Source: Acerihabitans sp015654925 (GTDB lineage Bacteria > Pseudomonadota > Gammaproteobacteria > Enterobacterales > Enterobacteriaceae). From it: a stretch of DNA of 64,000 nucleotides. Under the pieces are notes generated by a model. It ran no database searches, had not been told where the DNA came from, and saw only the letters and a list, made by a program, of their open reading frames with translations. The stretch lies in assembly GCF_047324175.1 (NCBI RefSeq), contig NZ_CP178732.1, positions 3,162,001 to 3,226,000 on the forward strand, in the 5' to 3' direction. A program made the translations under genes and the position numbers. Each line of letters starts with the position of its first letter. The stretch's first letter is position 1. Shown here in pieces: positions 41,728 through 50,129 of this stretch.

Positions 41728-44007
41728 TTACAGCAGTTCGGTTTGCGCCTCCACCACCGCCAGGGCCACCATATTGAGAATGCGCCGCACCGATGCGACC
41801 GGCGTCAGGATATGCACCGGTTTCGCCACCCCCATCAGCACCGGTCCGACGGTTACCCCTTCGGACGAGGACACCCGCAGCAGATTGTAGCTAATGCGCG
41901 CGGCTTCCATATTCGGCATGATCAGGATATTGGCGGCGCCCTTCAGGGGGCTGTCCGGCATCAGGTCGCGCCGAATGCTTTCCACCAGCGCCGCATCGCC
42001 GTGCATTTCGCCGTCGATTTCCAGCTCGGGGGCCATTTTATTGACCAGTTCAAGGGTCTTGCGCATTTTGCGCGCCGCCGGACCGCTGGAGCTGCCGAAG
42101 CTGGAATGGGATAACAGCGCGACTTTGGGTTCGATACCAAAACGCCGCACCGTTTCAGCCGCCATCAGGGTGATCTCGGCCAGCTGTTCCGGCGTGGGAT
42201 CGTCGTTGACATAGGTATCGGCAATAAAGGTGTTGCCGCTGGGCAGCAGCAGCGCGTTCATCGCCCCGGCGACGTGCACCCCCTCGCGATAGCCGAAGAC
42301 CGATTCCACCACGGCGAAATGTTCCTGATAGCTGCCGACGGTGCCGCAGATCATGGCATCGGCTTCGCCGCGCCGCACCATAATGGCCGCGATCAGCGAC
42401 GGGTTGCCGATCAGGCGCCGCTGCGCCTGCTCCGGCGATACCCCCTGGCGTTTCATGATTTGGTAATATTCGCCCCAATACTCTTTAAACCGCGGATCGG
42501 ATTCGTTATTGACCACTTCAAAATCTTTGCCGGCCACGATGTGCAAGCCCAGCTTTTGCAACCGCATCTCAATGACGCTCGGCCGGCCGATCAGGATCGG
42601 TTTGGCCAGCTTAAGGGAAACCATCTCCTGGGTGGCGCGCAAGATGCGCTCTTCTTCCCCTTCCGCCAGCACCACGCGTTTCAGCTGTTTGCGCGCCTGG
42701 GAGAAAATGGGCCGCATAAACAGGTTGGTTTTATAAACAAACTCGGTCAGTTTTTCGGTATAGGCATCGAAATCCTCGATGGGCCGCGTGGCCACCCCGG
42801 AGTCCATGGCCGCCTTCGCCACGGCCGGGGCGATTTTGACGATCAGCCGGGGATCGAACGGTTTGGGGATCAGATAGTCCGGCCCGAAGGACAAATCCTG
42901 CTCCTCATAGGCGGAGGCCACCACGTCGCTTTGTTCGGCCAGGGCCAGATCGGCGATGGCGCGCACACAGGCCAGCTTCATCTCTTCGTTAATGGTGGTC
43001 GCGCCCACATCCAGCGCCCCGCGGAAAATAAACGGGAAACACAGCACGTTGTTGACCTGATTGGGATAATCGGACCGGCCGGTGCAAATAATGGCGTCGG
43101 GACGCACCGCCTTGGCCAGCGGCGGCAGAATTTCCGGCTCGGGGTTGGCCAGCGCCAGGATCAGCGGTTTGCTGCCCATGGTTTTGACCATGGCCTGGGT
43201 CAGCACGCCGGGACCGGAACATCCCAAAAAGATATCCGCGCCGGGGATGGCGTCGGCCAGGCTGCGCATGCCGTTGTCTTCAATGGCATAGGCGGCCTTG
43301 GTTTCCGCCATATTCTCTTCGCGTCCCTGGAAAATGACGCCGCGCGAATCGCATACGATGATATTGCGGCGCTGCAACCCCAGCGCCACCAGCAAATTCA
43401 GGCAGGCGATGGATGCGGCGCCGGCGCCGGAGACCACCAGGCGCACGTCGCTCATGTTTTTTTCCACTACCCGCAGGCCGTTGAGCACCGCGGCGGTACA
43501 GATAATGGCGGTGCCGTGCTGATCGTCATGGAAGACCGGGATCTTCATGCGCTCGCGCAGTTTTTTCTCGATATAAAAGCATTCCGGCGCTTTGATATCT
43601 TCCAGGTTGATGCCGCCGAAGGTGGGTTCCAGCGCGGCAATCACGTCGATAAGCTTGTCGGGGTCCAGTTCGTCCACTTCAATATCGAATACGTCGATTC
43701 CGGAGAACTTCTTAAACAGCACGCCTTTGCCTTCCATCACCGGCTTACCCGCCAGCGCACCGATATTGCCTAGCCCCAGTACCGCGGTACCGTTGGATAT
43801 CACGGCCACCAGATTACCGCGCGCGGTATATTTAAACGCGGCCAACGGGTCCGCCGCAATCTCCAGGCAAGGCGCGGCCACGCCAGGAGAATAAGCCAGG
43901 GCCAGATCGTGCTGGGTTGCCAACGGCTTGGTGGGGGAAACCTGAATTTTTCCCGGCTGCGGGAATTGATGGAAATCCAGGGCGCTTTGTTTTAGCTGTT
44001 CGTCCAT
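41728..44007 (-). CDS. maeB: NADP-dependent malic enzyme with C-terminal Pta-like domain
   Basis: The 759-residue product is the full MaeB length. The N-terminal malic domain has YSPGVAAPCLEI and HDDQHGTAI; NAD(P)-binding follows near VVSGAGAASIACLNL. The last 330 or so residues form a phosphotransacetylase-like regulatory domain (VVLAEGEEERILRAT, SHSSFGSSSGPAARK). It converts malate to pyruvate and CO2. It converges on citB with 27 bp between stops. Being next to citrate genes may be incidental, but malic enzymes can also decarboxylate oxaloacetate. Confidence 0.95.
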   Translation of the reverse strand: MDEQLKQSALDFHQFPQPGKIQVSPTKPLATQHDLALAYSPGVAAPCLEIAADPLAAFKYTARGNLVAVISNGTAVLGLGNIGALAGKPVMEGKGVLFKKFSGIDVFDIEVDELDPDKLIDVIAALEPTFGGINLEDIKAPECFYIEKKLRERMKIPVFHDDQHGTAIICTAAVLNGLRVVEKNMSDVRLVVSGAGAASIACLNLLVALGLQRRNIIVCDSRGVIFQGREENMAETKAAYAIEDNGMRSLADAIPGADIFLGCSGPGVLTQAMVKTMGSKPLILALANPEPEILPPLAKAVRPDAIICTGRSDYPNQVNNVLCFPFIFRGALDVGATTINEEMKLACVRAIADLALAEQSDVVASAYEEQDLSFGPDYLIPKPFDPRLIVKIAPAVAKAAMDSGVATRPIEDFDAYTEKLTEFVYKTNLFMRPIFSQARKQLKRVVLAEGEEERILRATQEMVSLKLAKPILIGRPSVIEMRLQKLGLHIVAGKDFEVVNNESDPRFKEYWGEYYQIMKRQGVSPEQAQRRLIGNPSLIAAIMVRRGEADAMICGTVGSYQEHFAVVESVFGYREGVHVAGAMNALLLPSGNTFIADTYVNDDPTPEQLAEITLMAAETVRRFGIEPKVALLSHSSFGSSSGPAARKMRKTLELVNKMAPELEIDGEMHGDAALVESIRRDLMPDSPLKGAANILIMPNMEAARISYNLLRVSSSEGVTVGPVLMGVAKPVHILTPVASVRRILNMVALAVVEAQTELL

Positions 44008-44277
44008 TGTAGGGTTCCTTATAGCTTTTTAGGACTTATACAGGAGTGGTTCATCATTACGTCACCACCAGTATAAAGAGCGCGCGCGGGCAAACTATGA
44101 AGCCGGGCATAGTCTGCATAAGATTGTGTGACAAATCTCACGTCCGGCAACATTAAGGGCCGGATGCTGAATTTTGGTACGTCCCCGGCCCGGACGCCCC
44201 CCTGGCCCGCGGTGGCGCTTTATGCTATTACAGGTAGCGCGCAGGACGTTCGCCCACCGGAATTTGAGGAACCCATC

Positions 44278-45003
44278 ATGACACCACTCGTGGTTTTGGC
44301 AGCAGGCAGCCTGCGCCCCGCCCTGACGCCGCTGCTGGCGGCCTACGGCGCCGCGACCGGCCGGCGGATAGAAGTGATATTCGGCCCCGCCGGCCTGCTG
44401 CGCCAGCGCATCGAGGCCGGGGAGGCCTGCGATCTGTTCGCCAGCGCCAATGCCGAACATCCCGCGCGGCTGCTGGCGGCCGGGCTGGCGCTGGCCGTCA
44501 TGCCCTTTGCGCAAAACCGGCTGTGCCTGACGGTGCGCAATACCCCGGCGACCCGGCAGGCCGACTGGCTGGCATTGCTGCGCGATACCGGGTTGATTCT
44601 GGCGACGTCCACGCCCGGCAGCGATCCTTCCGGCGATTATGCCTGGCAGCTTTTCGACCGGCTCGCCCCGCTCCTGACCGGCGGCGCGGAAGATCTCAAA
44701 GCGCGGGCCAGGCCGCTGGTGGGCGGCCGGGATACGCCGCCGATCCCGGCCGGCGAATTGGCGGCCGGCTGGTTGATTCATCAGGGAATGGCCGATGTAT
44801 TTATCGGCTATGCGCACTACGCTGCGCGCCTGGCCCAGGACCCGGCCCTGCGGGTGGTGGAGATCCCCGAGGCCTATAATATACGCGCCGTATACGCGCT
44901 GGCGGTGCGCGCGCGCCGGGCCGACCCGCTGGCGGCGTTTATCTTGGGGAAGGACGGACAGGATTTCCTGCGCCGAGCGGGTTTTGCGCCCATCGACGGC
45001 TAA
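44278..45003 (+). CDS. ModA-like molybdate/tungstate-type binding protein without a signal peptide
   Basis: ATG 44278 behind GAGGAA gives 241 residues. The start MTPLVVLAAGSLRPALTPLLAAY is exactly where mature ModA-like proteins begin, and AGEACDLFASANAEHPARL is the next family landmark. No signal peptide precedes it in frame; upstream in-frame sequence to 44128 is not hydrophobic-signal-like. It would thus stay in the cytoplasm unless exported unusually. It converges, with a 4-bp overlap, on an ABC operon that carries a ModE box. It may be an intracellular oxyanion sensor or buffer, or a gene that lost its leader. Confidence 0.78.
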   Translation: MTPLVVLAAGSLRPALTPLLAAYGAATGRRIEVIFGPAGLLRQRIEAGEACDLFASANAEHPARLLAAGLALAVMPFAQNRLCLTVRNTPATRQADWLALLRDTGLILATSTPGSDPSGDYAWQLFDRLAPLLTGGAEDLKARARPLVGGRDTPPIPAGELAAGWLIHQGMADVFIGYAHYAARLAQDPALRVVEIPEAYNIRAVYALAVRARRADPLAAFILGKDGQDFLRRAGFAPIDG

Positions 45004-45782
45004 GCGCCGCCGGAGGCGTTATCCTGCTCCGTCAAGTCAAACAGCGGGGCCAGCACCGGGTACCGGCGCCCCTGATGATCCACGTCCAGGCGTTTTACCA
45101 CCATAGCATAGGCCCGTTGCAGGTTGGGTTCGTTGAGCACCCGGTCCGTGGCGCCGAACAGCCACTGCCGCCCCGGCAGCAGCAGCAGGGTTTTATCCGC
45201 CAGCAGCGCCGCGTGGGACGGATCGTGGGTGGTAAACAATACGCTGATCCCCTGTTGGCGGGCCAGGCGGTAAATCAGCCGCATCACCGCTTGCTGATTG
45301 GCTAAATCCAGGGCGGCGGTCGGTTCATCCAGGATCAGGATCTCGCCGCGGGTCGCCAGCGCCCTGGCAATCAGCACCAACTGGCGCTGCCCGCCGGAGA
45401 GGGTATGAAACGGCCGGCCCGCCAGCGAGCCGATATTCAGGGCGGACAGCGCCGCGCGCGCGATCTCTTCATCCCGCGCCGTGGGCATGCGCAGCAGGCC
45501 CACGCTGCCCGCCCGCCCCATCAATACAATATCGAACACCCGGTAGGCAAAGGTGGGGGTAAAACTTTGCGGCACAAATCCCAGGCCGCCCGCGCAATGC
45601 ACCTCGCCGCCCAAAGCGGGCAAAATGCCCGTCAGGGTATGTAAAAGCGTGGTTTTGCCGCATCCGTTGGCCCCCAGCACCGCGCATATCTCGCCCCGGG
45701 CGCAGGTAAAGGTCAGGGGCTCGAACAAGGCGTCGTGATGGCCATATTCCAGCCGCCGGGCACAAAGCGCATTTTCCGTCAT
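45000..45782 (-). CDS. FecE/MolC-type ABC transporter ATPase (molybdate/tungstate candidate)
   Basis: ATG 45782 overlaps the permease stop (ATGA) and gives 260 residues. It has Walker A GANGCGKTTLL, signature LSGGQRQLVLIARALA, Walker B ILILDEPTAALD and H-loop TTHDPSHA. It belongs to the FecCD-associated class that serves iron chelates, B12 and, in MolBCA systems, molybdate. It is the last gene of a three-gene operon led by a binding protein with an upstream ModE-type box, so molybdate or tungstate is favoured. Confidence 0.85.
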   Translation of the reverse strand: MTENALCARRLEYGHHDALFEPLTFTCARGEICAVLGANGCGKTTLLHTLTGILPALGGEVHCAGGLGFVPQSFTPTFAYRVFDIVLMGRAGSVGLLRMPTARDEEIARAALSALNIGSLAGRPFHTLSGGQRQLVLIARALATRGEILILDEPTAALDLANQQAVMRLIYRLARQQGISVLFTTHDPSHAALLADKTLLLLPGRQWLFGATDRVLNEPNLQRAYAMVVKRLDVDHQGRRYPVLAPLFDLTEQDNASGGA

Positions 45783-46789
45783 GATTTTTTCCCGCGCGCA
45801 TCGAGGAACAATAGCCACGCAAATAGCGGCGCGCCGAGCAGCGCGGTGATGATGCCCAAGGGAATCTCGGCCTGGCTCAGCAAACGCGCCAAATCGTCCA
45901 CCAGCACCATAAATCCGGCGCCCAGCCAAAAGGCGGCCGGCAGCAAGCGCCGGTGATCCGCGCCGACCAGTATCCTGGCCAGATGGGGGATCACCAGGCC
46001 GATCCAGCCGATGCTGCCGCTGACCGCCACCTGGGCCGCCACCAGCACCGCGCATAATACCAGGACCCACCGGCGGACATTCACCAGCGTTATGCCCAGC
46101 GAGGCGGCGTCGTCGTCCCCCAGCGAGAGGATATTGATGTGCCAGCGCAGGCGATAAAGTACGCCGCCGGCCGCCAGCAGCGGCAGCGCCAGCATGGAAA
46201 ACTTATGCCAGTTGGCGGTGGCGAAACTGCCCAATAGCCAAAATACGATGCTCGGCAGTTTTTCCTCGGTGTCGGCCAGATATTGCAACAGGCTGACCAG
46301 GGCGGAAAAAAAACCGCTCAGGATAATGCCCGCCAGAATCAACATCAGCCGGTTATCCCGGCCCAGCGTGGCGGCAATGCCGTATACCAGCGCCAGCGCC
46401 AGCAGCCCGAAGGCAAAAGTGGAACCCATCAGCGCCAGCGTCGGCAGGCCGAGCAAAATCGCCAGCGTGCCGCCAAAAGCGGCGCCGGCGCTGACGCCGA
46501 TAATATGGGGGTCCACCAGGGGGTTATGAAACATGCCTTGCAACGCGCCGCCGCACAGCGCCAGCGCCCCGCCCGCCAGGCAGGCGGTCAGGACCCGCGG
46601 CATCCGCACCAGCCAGATAATACGGTACTCCAGCGAGTCTTGCCGCCAGGGAGCGCCCAGCACCGCCAGCACCCGCGCGGGGGATAGGGTAAACTGCCCC
46701 AATCCCAGCGATAGCAGCGCGATAACCAGCGTCAGCGCCGCCAGCAGCCGGGTGATCTGGAGCGCCCGGCGATCGGGATCACTCGCCAT
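45779..46789 (-). CDS. FecCD-family ABC permease
   Basis: The 336-residue protein has about ten membrane segments and the FecCD hallmarks: RMPRVLTACLAGGALALCGGALQGMFHNPLVDPHIIGVSAGA-type region (residues about 48-90), GWIGLVIPHLARILVGADHR and a C-terminal FAWLLFL. It overlaps the binding-protein gene by 11 bp upstream and the ATPase gene by 4 bp downstream, so the three are one translationally coupled unit. It forms the inner-membrane pore. Confidence 0.9.
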   Translation of the reverse strand: MASDPDRRALQITRLLAALTLVIALLSLGLGQFTLSPARVLAVLGAPWRQDSLEYRIIWLVRMPRVLTACLAGGALALCGGALQGMFHNPLVDPHIIGVSAGAAFGGTLAILLGLPTLALMGSTFAFGLLALALVYGIAATLGRDNRLMLILAGIILSGFFSALVSLLQYLADTEEKLPSIVFWLLGSFATANWHKFSMLALPLLAAGGVLYRLRWHINILSLGDDDAASLGITLVNVRRWVLVLCAVLVAAQVAVSGSIGWIGLVIPHLARILVGADHRRLLPAAFWLGAGFMVLVDDLARLLSQAEIPLGIITALLGAPLFAWLLFLDARGKKS

Positions 46790-47855
46790 CGGCGCGGGGT
46801 TGCCAGGCTACCCGGTAAAAACGCCGATAATAGTCATTGGCCTGCCGTTGCATATCGATATCGGTAAAACGATCGGGATAGAGTTTTTTCGCCATCCACA
46901 GCTCGCCGATGGCCAGGGCTTCCGGCATGGGGTAACCCCAGGCTTTGGCGTATTCGGGCATCAAATACACCCGGTGATGTTTTACCGCGTCGATGCCTTG
47001 CCACGCGGGATCGGCCGCGATCTGCTTCACCACCTCGGGATAGCGATCCTGCACAAAGATCGCCTGCGGGTTCCAGGCCAGCACCTGCTCCAGCGATACC
47101 TGCTTAAAGCCGTCGATGGTGGCGGCGGCGACGTTCAGCGCGCCGGCATGTTGCATCATCAGGCCGGTATATTTACCCGAGCCGTAGGTGGTCAAATCCG
47201 GGTTGGCCATATAGGTGCGTATGCGCCGCTCCGCGGGTATATCCTTTAGCCGGGACGCCACCTGCGCGCGGGCGCTGAACGTATAGTCAATCAGCGCCTC
47301 GCCCTGCGGCTCGCGGTTCACCACCGCGGCAATCAGCTTGATGCCTTGGCGCAGGCCCTCGTTGTAGGCCTGCTCCTCATCGGCCATTACGGGATTGAGC
47401 TTATCCTGCTGGCCCGGTTTATCCTGGCGCAGCGACACCGCGATCACCGCGATGCCGGCCGCTTCAATCTGCTTAATCATCTCCGGCGGGGCATAGTTGG
47501 CCACGAATACCACCTGCGGATGCTCGGCCAGCAGGCTTTCGATATTCACCTGGGTCAAATCGCCGGGCATCGGCAAGGTTGCCAGCCGGGGGGCGAAACG
47601 CGCGAAATCCGGCCCCAACTGTTTTTTCCAGCTCGACAACAGGCCGACCACATCATCGGCGGCGTCCAATTGAACCAGTAAATTCAGCGTTTGATGCTGC
47701 AACACCACCACCCGGTCCACCCGGTCGGGAAGCGTAACGCTGCGTCCCAGTTGGTCGGTCAGGGTGCGGTCCGCGGACGCGGCGAAGCTGGTGATTAACA
47801 GGGTAAGGCATAAGGCAAACCAAGACGTGCGGGAACGTACGGCTAACAGAGACAT
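46779..47855 (-). CDS. Periplasmic (class III) metal-oxyanion binding protein of the FecCD-type ABC system
   Basis: ATG 47855 gives 358 residues with a signal peptide of about 28 residues ending SFAASA. The mature protein starts DRTLTDQLGRSVTLP, typical of BtuF/FecB-fold proteins. It contains GSGKYTGLMMQHAGALNVAA and VSLEQVLAWNPQAIFVQDRYP, a pattern shared with uncharacterised and MolA-like binding proteins. The promoter overlaps a ModE box, so the ligand is probably molybdate or tungstate. No strong ribosome-binding site is visible. Iron chelates or B12 are the alternatives. Confidence 0.82.
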   Translation of the reverse strand: MSLLAVRSRTSWFALCLTLLITSFAASADRTLTDQLGRSVTLPDRVDRVVVLQHQTLNLLVQLDAADDVVGLLSSWKKQLGPDFARFAPRLATLPMPGDLTQVNIESLLAEHPQVVFVANYAPPEMIKQIEAAGIAVIAVSLRQDKPGQQDKLNPVMADEEQAYNEGLRQGIKLIAAVVNREPQGEALIDYTFSARAQVASRLKDIPAERRIRTYMANPDLTTYGSGKYTGLMMQHAGALNVAAATIDGFKQVSLEQVLAWNPQAIFVQDRYPEVVKQIAADPAWQGIDAVKHHRVYLMPEYAKAWGYPMPEALAIGELWMAKKLYPDRFTDIDMQRQANDYYRRFYRVAWQPRADGE

Positions 47856-47882
47856 GGTTGATCGCTTAAGGAAGGGGGAGAA

Positions 47883-47910
47883 ATCGATATATACATTAAT
47901 ATATAGCGAC
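47883..47910. promoter_or_regulatory. ModE box upstream of the ABC operon
   Basis: ATCGATATATA (47883-47893), six bases, TATATAGCGAC (47900-47910). The core CGATATATA-N6-TATATAGCG is an inverted repeat with one mismatch and matches the ModE operator form CGnTATATA-N6-TATATAnCG. It overlaps the -10 of the promoter, the position from which ModE-molybdate represses modABC. Confidence 0.8.
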
Positions 47911-47926
47911 CTATCCCCCATAACAA
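47898..47926 (-). promoter_or_regulatory. Promoter of the molybdate-type ABC operon
   Basis: On the minus strand TTGTTA (47921-47926), 17-bp spacer, TATATT (47898-47903). The -10 lies inside the ModE box. Confidence 0.65.
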
Positions 47927-47981
47927 TAGCCATACGCCGGCAGCGGTGATTTTTATCCCGGGGATTAATAAAGGCGGGCTA

Positions 47982-48002
47982 CGCGGGGCGTTGCGCCCCG
48001 CG
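47982..48002 (-). terminator. Terminator of the fabF-like gene
   Basis: CGCGGGGCG and CGCCCCGCG form a perfect 9-bp stem with a 3-base loop, 18 bp past the fabF-like stop. On the minus strand the sequence after it is only moderately U-rich (CTTTATTAAT). Confidence 0.65.
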
Positions 48003-48020
48003 CTATGGTCGCTTAAAGCG

Positions 48021-49292
48021 CTACGACCAGCGTTTTAATAAAACGCTGGCGTTGACGCCGCCAAAACCGAACCCGTTGGAAATGGCATAGGTCATCGCCA
48101 GCTTTTCCGGTTCGCCGCGCACAAAATGCAGGCCTGCCGCCGCCGGGTCGGGATTTTCCAGGTTCAGGGTAGCCGGCACGATTTGATCGCGCAGGGCCAG
48201 CGCCGTAAAGATGGCTTCCAGGCCGCCGGCCGCTCCCAGCAGATGTCCGGTGGCCGATTTGGTGGAGGTGATGGCCACGTCGCTATAACTGCCGAACAGA
48301 TGTTTGATGGCGTTGATTTCGCCCAAGTCGCCCACCGGCGTGGAAGTCGCGTGGGCGTTGAGGTGCTGTACCTGATCCGGGGTGATATTGCCCTGGCGCA
48401 GCGCGATTTTCATGGCGCGGTAAGCGCCGTCGCCGTCTTCCGCCCCCGAGGTCATATGGTAGGCATCCGCCGTGGTGCCGTAACCGATAATCTCGGCCAG
48501 GGGCTTGGCGCCGCGCGCCCGGGCGTGATCCAAGGTTTCAATCACCAGCAGTCCGGCGCCCTCTCCCATGACAAAACCATCGCGATCCCGGTCGAACGGC
48601 CGCGAGGCGGTCGCCGGAGCATCGTTAAAATGGGTGGAGATCGCCCTGGCGGCGGCGAAGCCCCCCAAACTGACGGTATCGATAGCGGCTTCGGCGCCGC
48701 CGCATAACGCGATATCCGCCTCATTGTTGCGGATCATGCGCACCGCGTCGCCGATGGCCTGCACGCCGGCGGCGCAGGCGGTGACCGGCGCGCCGATCGG
48801 CCCTTTGAACTGATATTTAATCGACACATGCCCCGCGGCCAGATTGGCCAGAAACGAGGGGATGGTAAACGGCGATAAACGGCCCGGCCCGCGGTTATCC
48901 GAGGTACGTACCGCATTGGCGATGGCCGGGAATCCGCCGATGCCGGTGGCGATGACGGTGGCGGTGCGATCTTGCCGTTCTTCGGTATCCGCCGACCAGC
49001 CGGCCTGGCGCAGGGCCTCATCGGCCGCAGCCATGGCGAACAGGATAAACCGGTCCATTTTCTTCTGGTCTTTCGGCGGGACGAAACGCTCCGGATAAAG
49101 GCCGCCTTCGGGGTCTTGTTCCGGGGTTGGCACCTGGCCGCCGACTTTCACCGACAGCTGTGCAACCATCGCTTCCGGCAGGGGGCGAATCCCGGATTGG
49201 CCCGCCAGCAGGCGCTGCCAAATGGTTTCAACGCCACAGCCTAAAGGCGAAACCGCGCCCATGCCGGTAATTACAATTCGACGGTTACTCAT
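48021..49292 (-). CDS. FabF-like beta-ketoacyl-ACP synthase (orphan paralogue)
   Basis: The 423-residue product has the KAS II catalytic triad: Cys173 in TACAAGVQA, His in NAHATSTPVGD and His in SATGHLLGAAGG. It also has the C-terminal GFGFGGVNAS. It condenses malonyl-ACP with acyl-ACP. The housekeeping fabF normally sits in the fab cluster after acpP; no other fatty-acid gene is nearby, so this is a second copy. Its ATG overlaps the end of a truncated HxlR-type regulator gene by 4 bp. It may make a specialised acyl chain or rescue lipid synthesis. Confidence 0.9.
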   Translation of the reverse strand: MSNRRIVITGMGAVSPLGCGVETIWQRLLAGQSGIRPLPEAMVAQLSVKVGGQVPTPEQDPEGGLYPERFVPPKDQKKMDRFILFAMAAADEALRQAGWSADTEERQDRTATVIATGIGGFPAIANAVRTSDNRGPGRLSPFTIPSFLANLAAGHVSIKYQFKGPIGAPVTACAAGVQAIGDAVRMIRNNEADIALCGGAEAAIDTVSLGGFAAARAISTHFNDAPATASRPFDRDRDGFVMGEGAGLLVIETLDHARARGAKPLAEIIGYGTTADAYHMTSGAEDGDGAYRAMKIALRQGNITPDQVQHLNAHATSTPVGDLGEINAIKHLFGSYSDVAITSTKSATGHLLGAAGGLEAIFTALALRDQIVPATLNLENPDPAAAGLHFVRGEPEKLAMTYAISNGFGFGGVNASVLLKRWS

Positions 49293-49753
49293 AATGATTC
49301 CTTGTGCGGATTTGCTTCATGTTGGTTTTGCATTTCCCGTATCTGGTTCAGCCGGCGCTTGGCGCCGGGGCCGGCGGCAATCGCCACGTTAAAATGGGGT
49401 AGCGGTTCATGGGTATGCCGATCGAGCAGAACCGGCATCACCGGTGTTCCGCATTGGCGACTGACCGGCTGGACGGCGATATCGCCTGCGTTCAGGGACG
49501 GATTGTCCCCTGGCATCGGCGTTATCAACACCGGAAAAAAAGACTTGCCGCGTTCGGTAAGCAGGCACTCAAACCGCTGCGGGCGGGTATTAACGGCGCT
49601 GTTGTACATTATGCCGCGCTTTACCGGCGACTTAAGTCGACGGTTCAGCATAGTGGGCGACAGGCCGTCGCGCCAAAATGCGTTGTTTGCATGGTTAAGC
49701 CAATCTCGCTGCCGATAGTCAAATACCCGCTGGTCCACAACTGCCGTAAACAA
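49289..49753 (-). pseudogene. Truncated HxlR-family regulator next to fabF
   Basis: The open frame (154 codons from a TTG at 49753; first ATG only at 49651) encodes the C-terminal part of an HxlR-type winged helix. SPTMLNRRLKSPVKRGIM is the recognition region, and TRPQRFECLLTERGKSFFPVL is the wing and next helix. A C-terminal extension with RQCGTPVMPVL and GPGAKRR follows. The first 25-30 residues of the family, including the conserved N-terminal CPV segment, are absent, and an in-frame stop lies two codons upstream. I judge it a 5'-truncated remnant, though the 4-bp overlap with the fabF-like gene keeps translation coupling possible. Confidence 0.5.
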
Positions 49754-50129
49754 TAACTACTATGATGGTAGTAACATCAGGCTGCTACTCTAGCTTACAA
49801 GTGTACGCTGAACAAGTCCGATCAGTATAAGTATGCCGCGCTCCGGCGCGGTACCGGCGCATGCATAGCGGTTTGTGCTCAAGGCGCCGTCTTTTGTGGT
49901 TTTTATCGCTGTTTGGTTTTTTTTACCGCTTTAATAACCCTTTGCCGGCACAGCCCTGGTTTATACTTGCGGGAAACGGGTCATTACTCAAGAAAGACGA
50001 TATTCCAATACTCAAGAAGTTTTCACCTATCCTGCCTTATCAGGACGGGGGGTAATTTTATGCCGCAGCAAAAAAATATAAAACCGTAATAGTATCGGCG
50101 AAGAAATTACGCCGGCAGGGAGAACTGCT
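49754..50129. other. Intergenic region with an imperfect GTAGTAA inverted repeat
   Basis: About 375 bases between the HxlR remnant and the CadC/MarT-like gene. At 49768-49788 GTAGTAA and TGCTAC form an imperfect inverted repeat, and a further GTAGTTA-like element (minus strand) lies at about 49754-49760; this is the form of HxlR-type operators. The right part has no recognised feature. A 64-codon frame at 49861-50055 has no ribosome-binding site or family resemblance. Confidence 0.4.

Noticed and set aside
49861..50055. 64-codon plus-strand frame with a hydrophobic start
   Set aside because: The short hydrophobic stretch is suggestive of a small membrane protein, but there is no ribosome-binding site and no continuity with the next gene.
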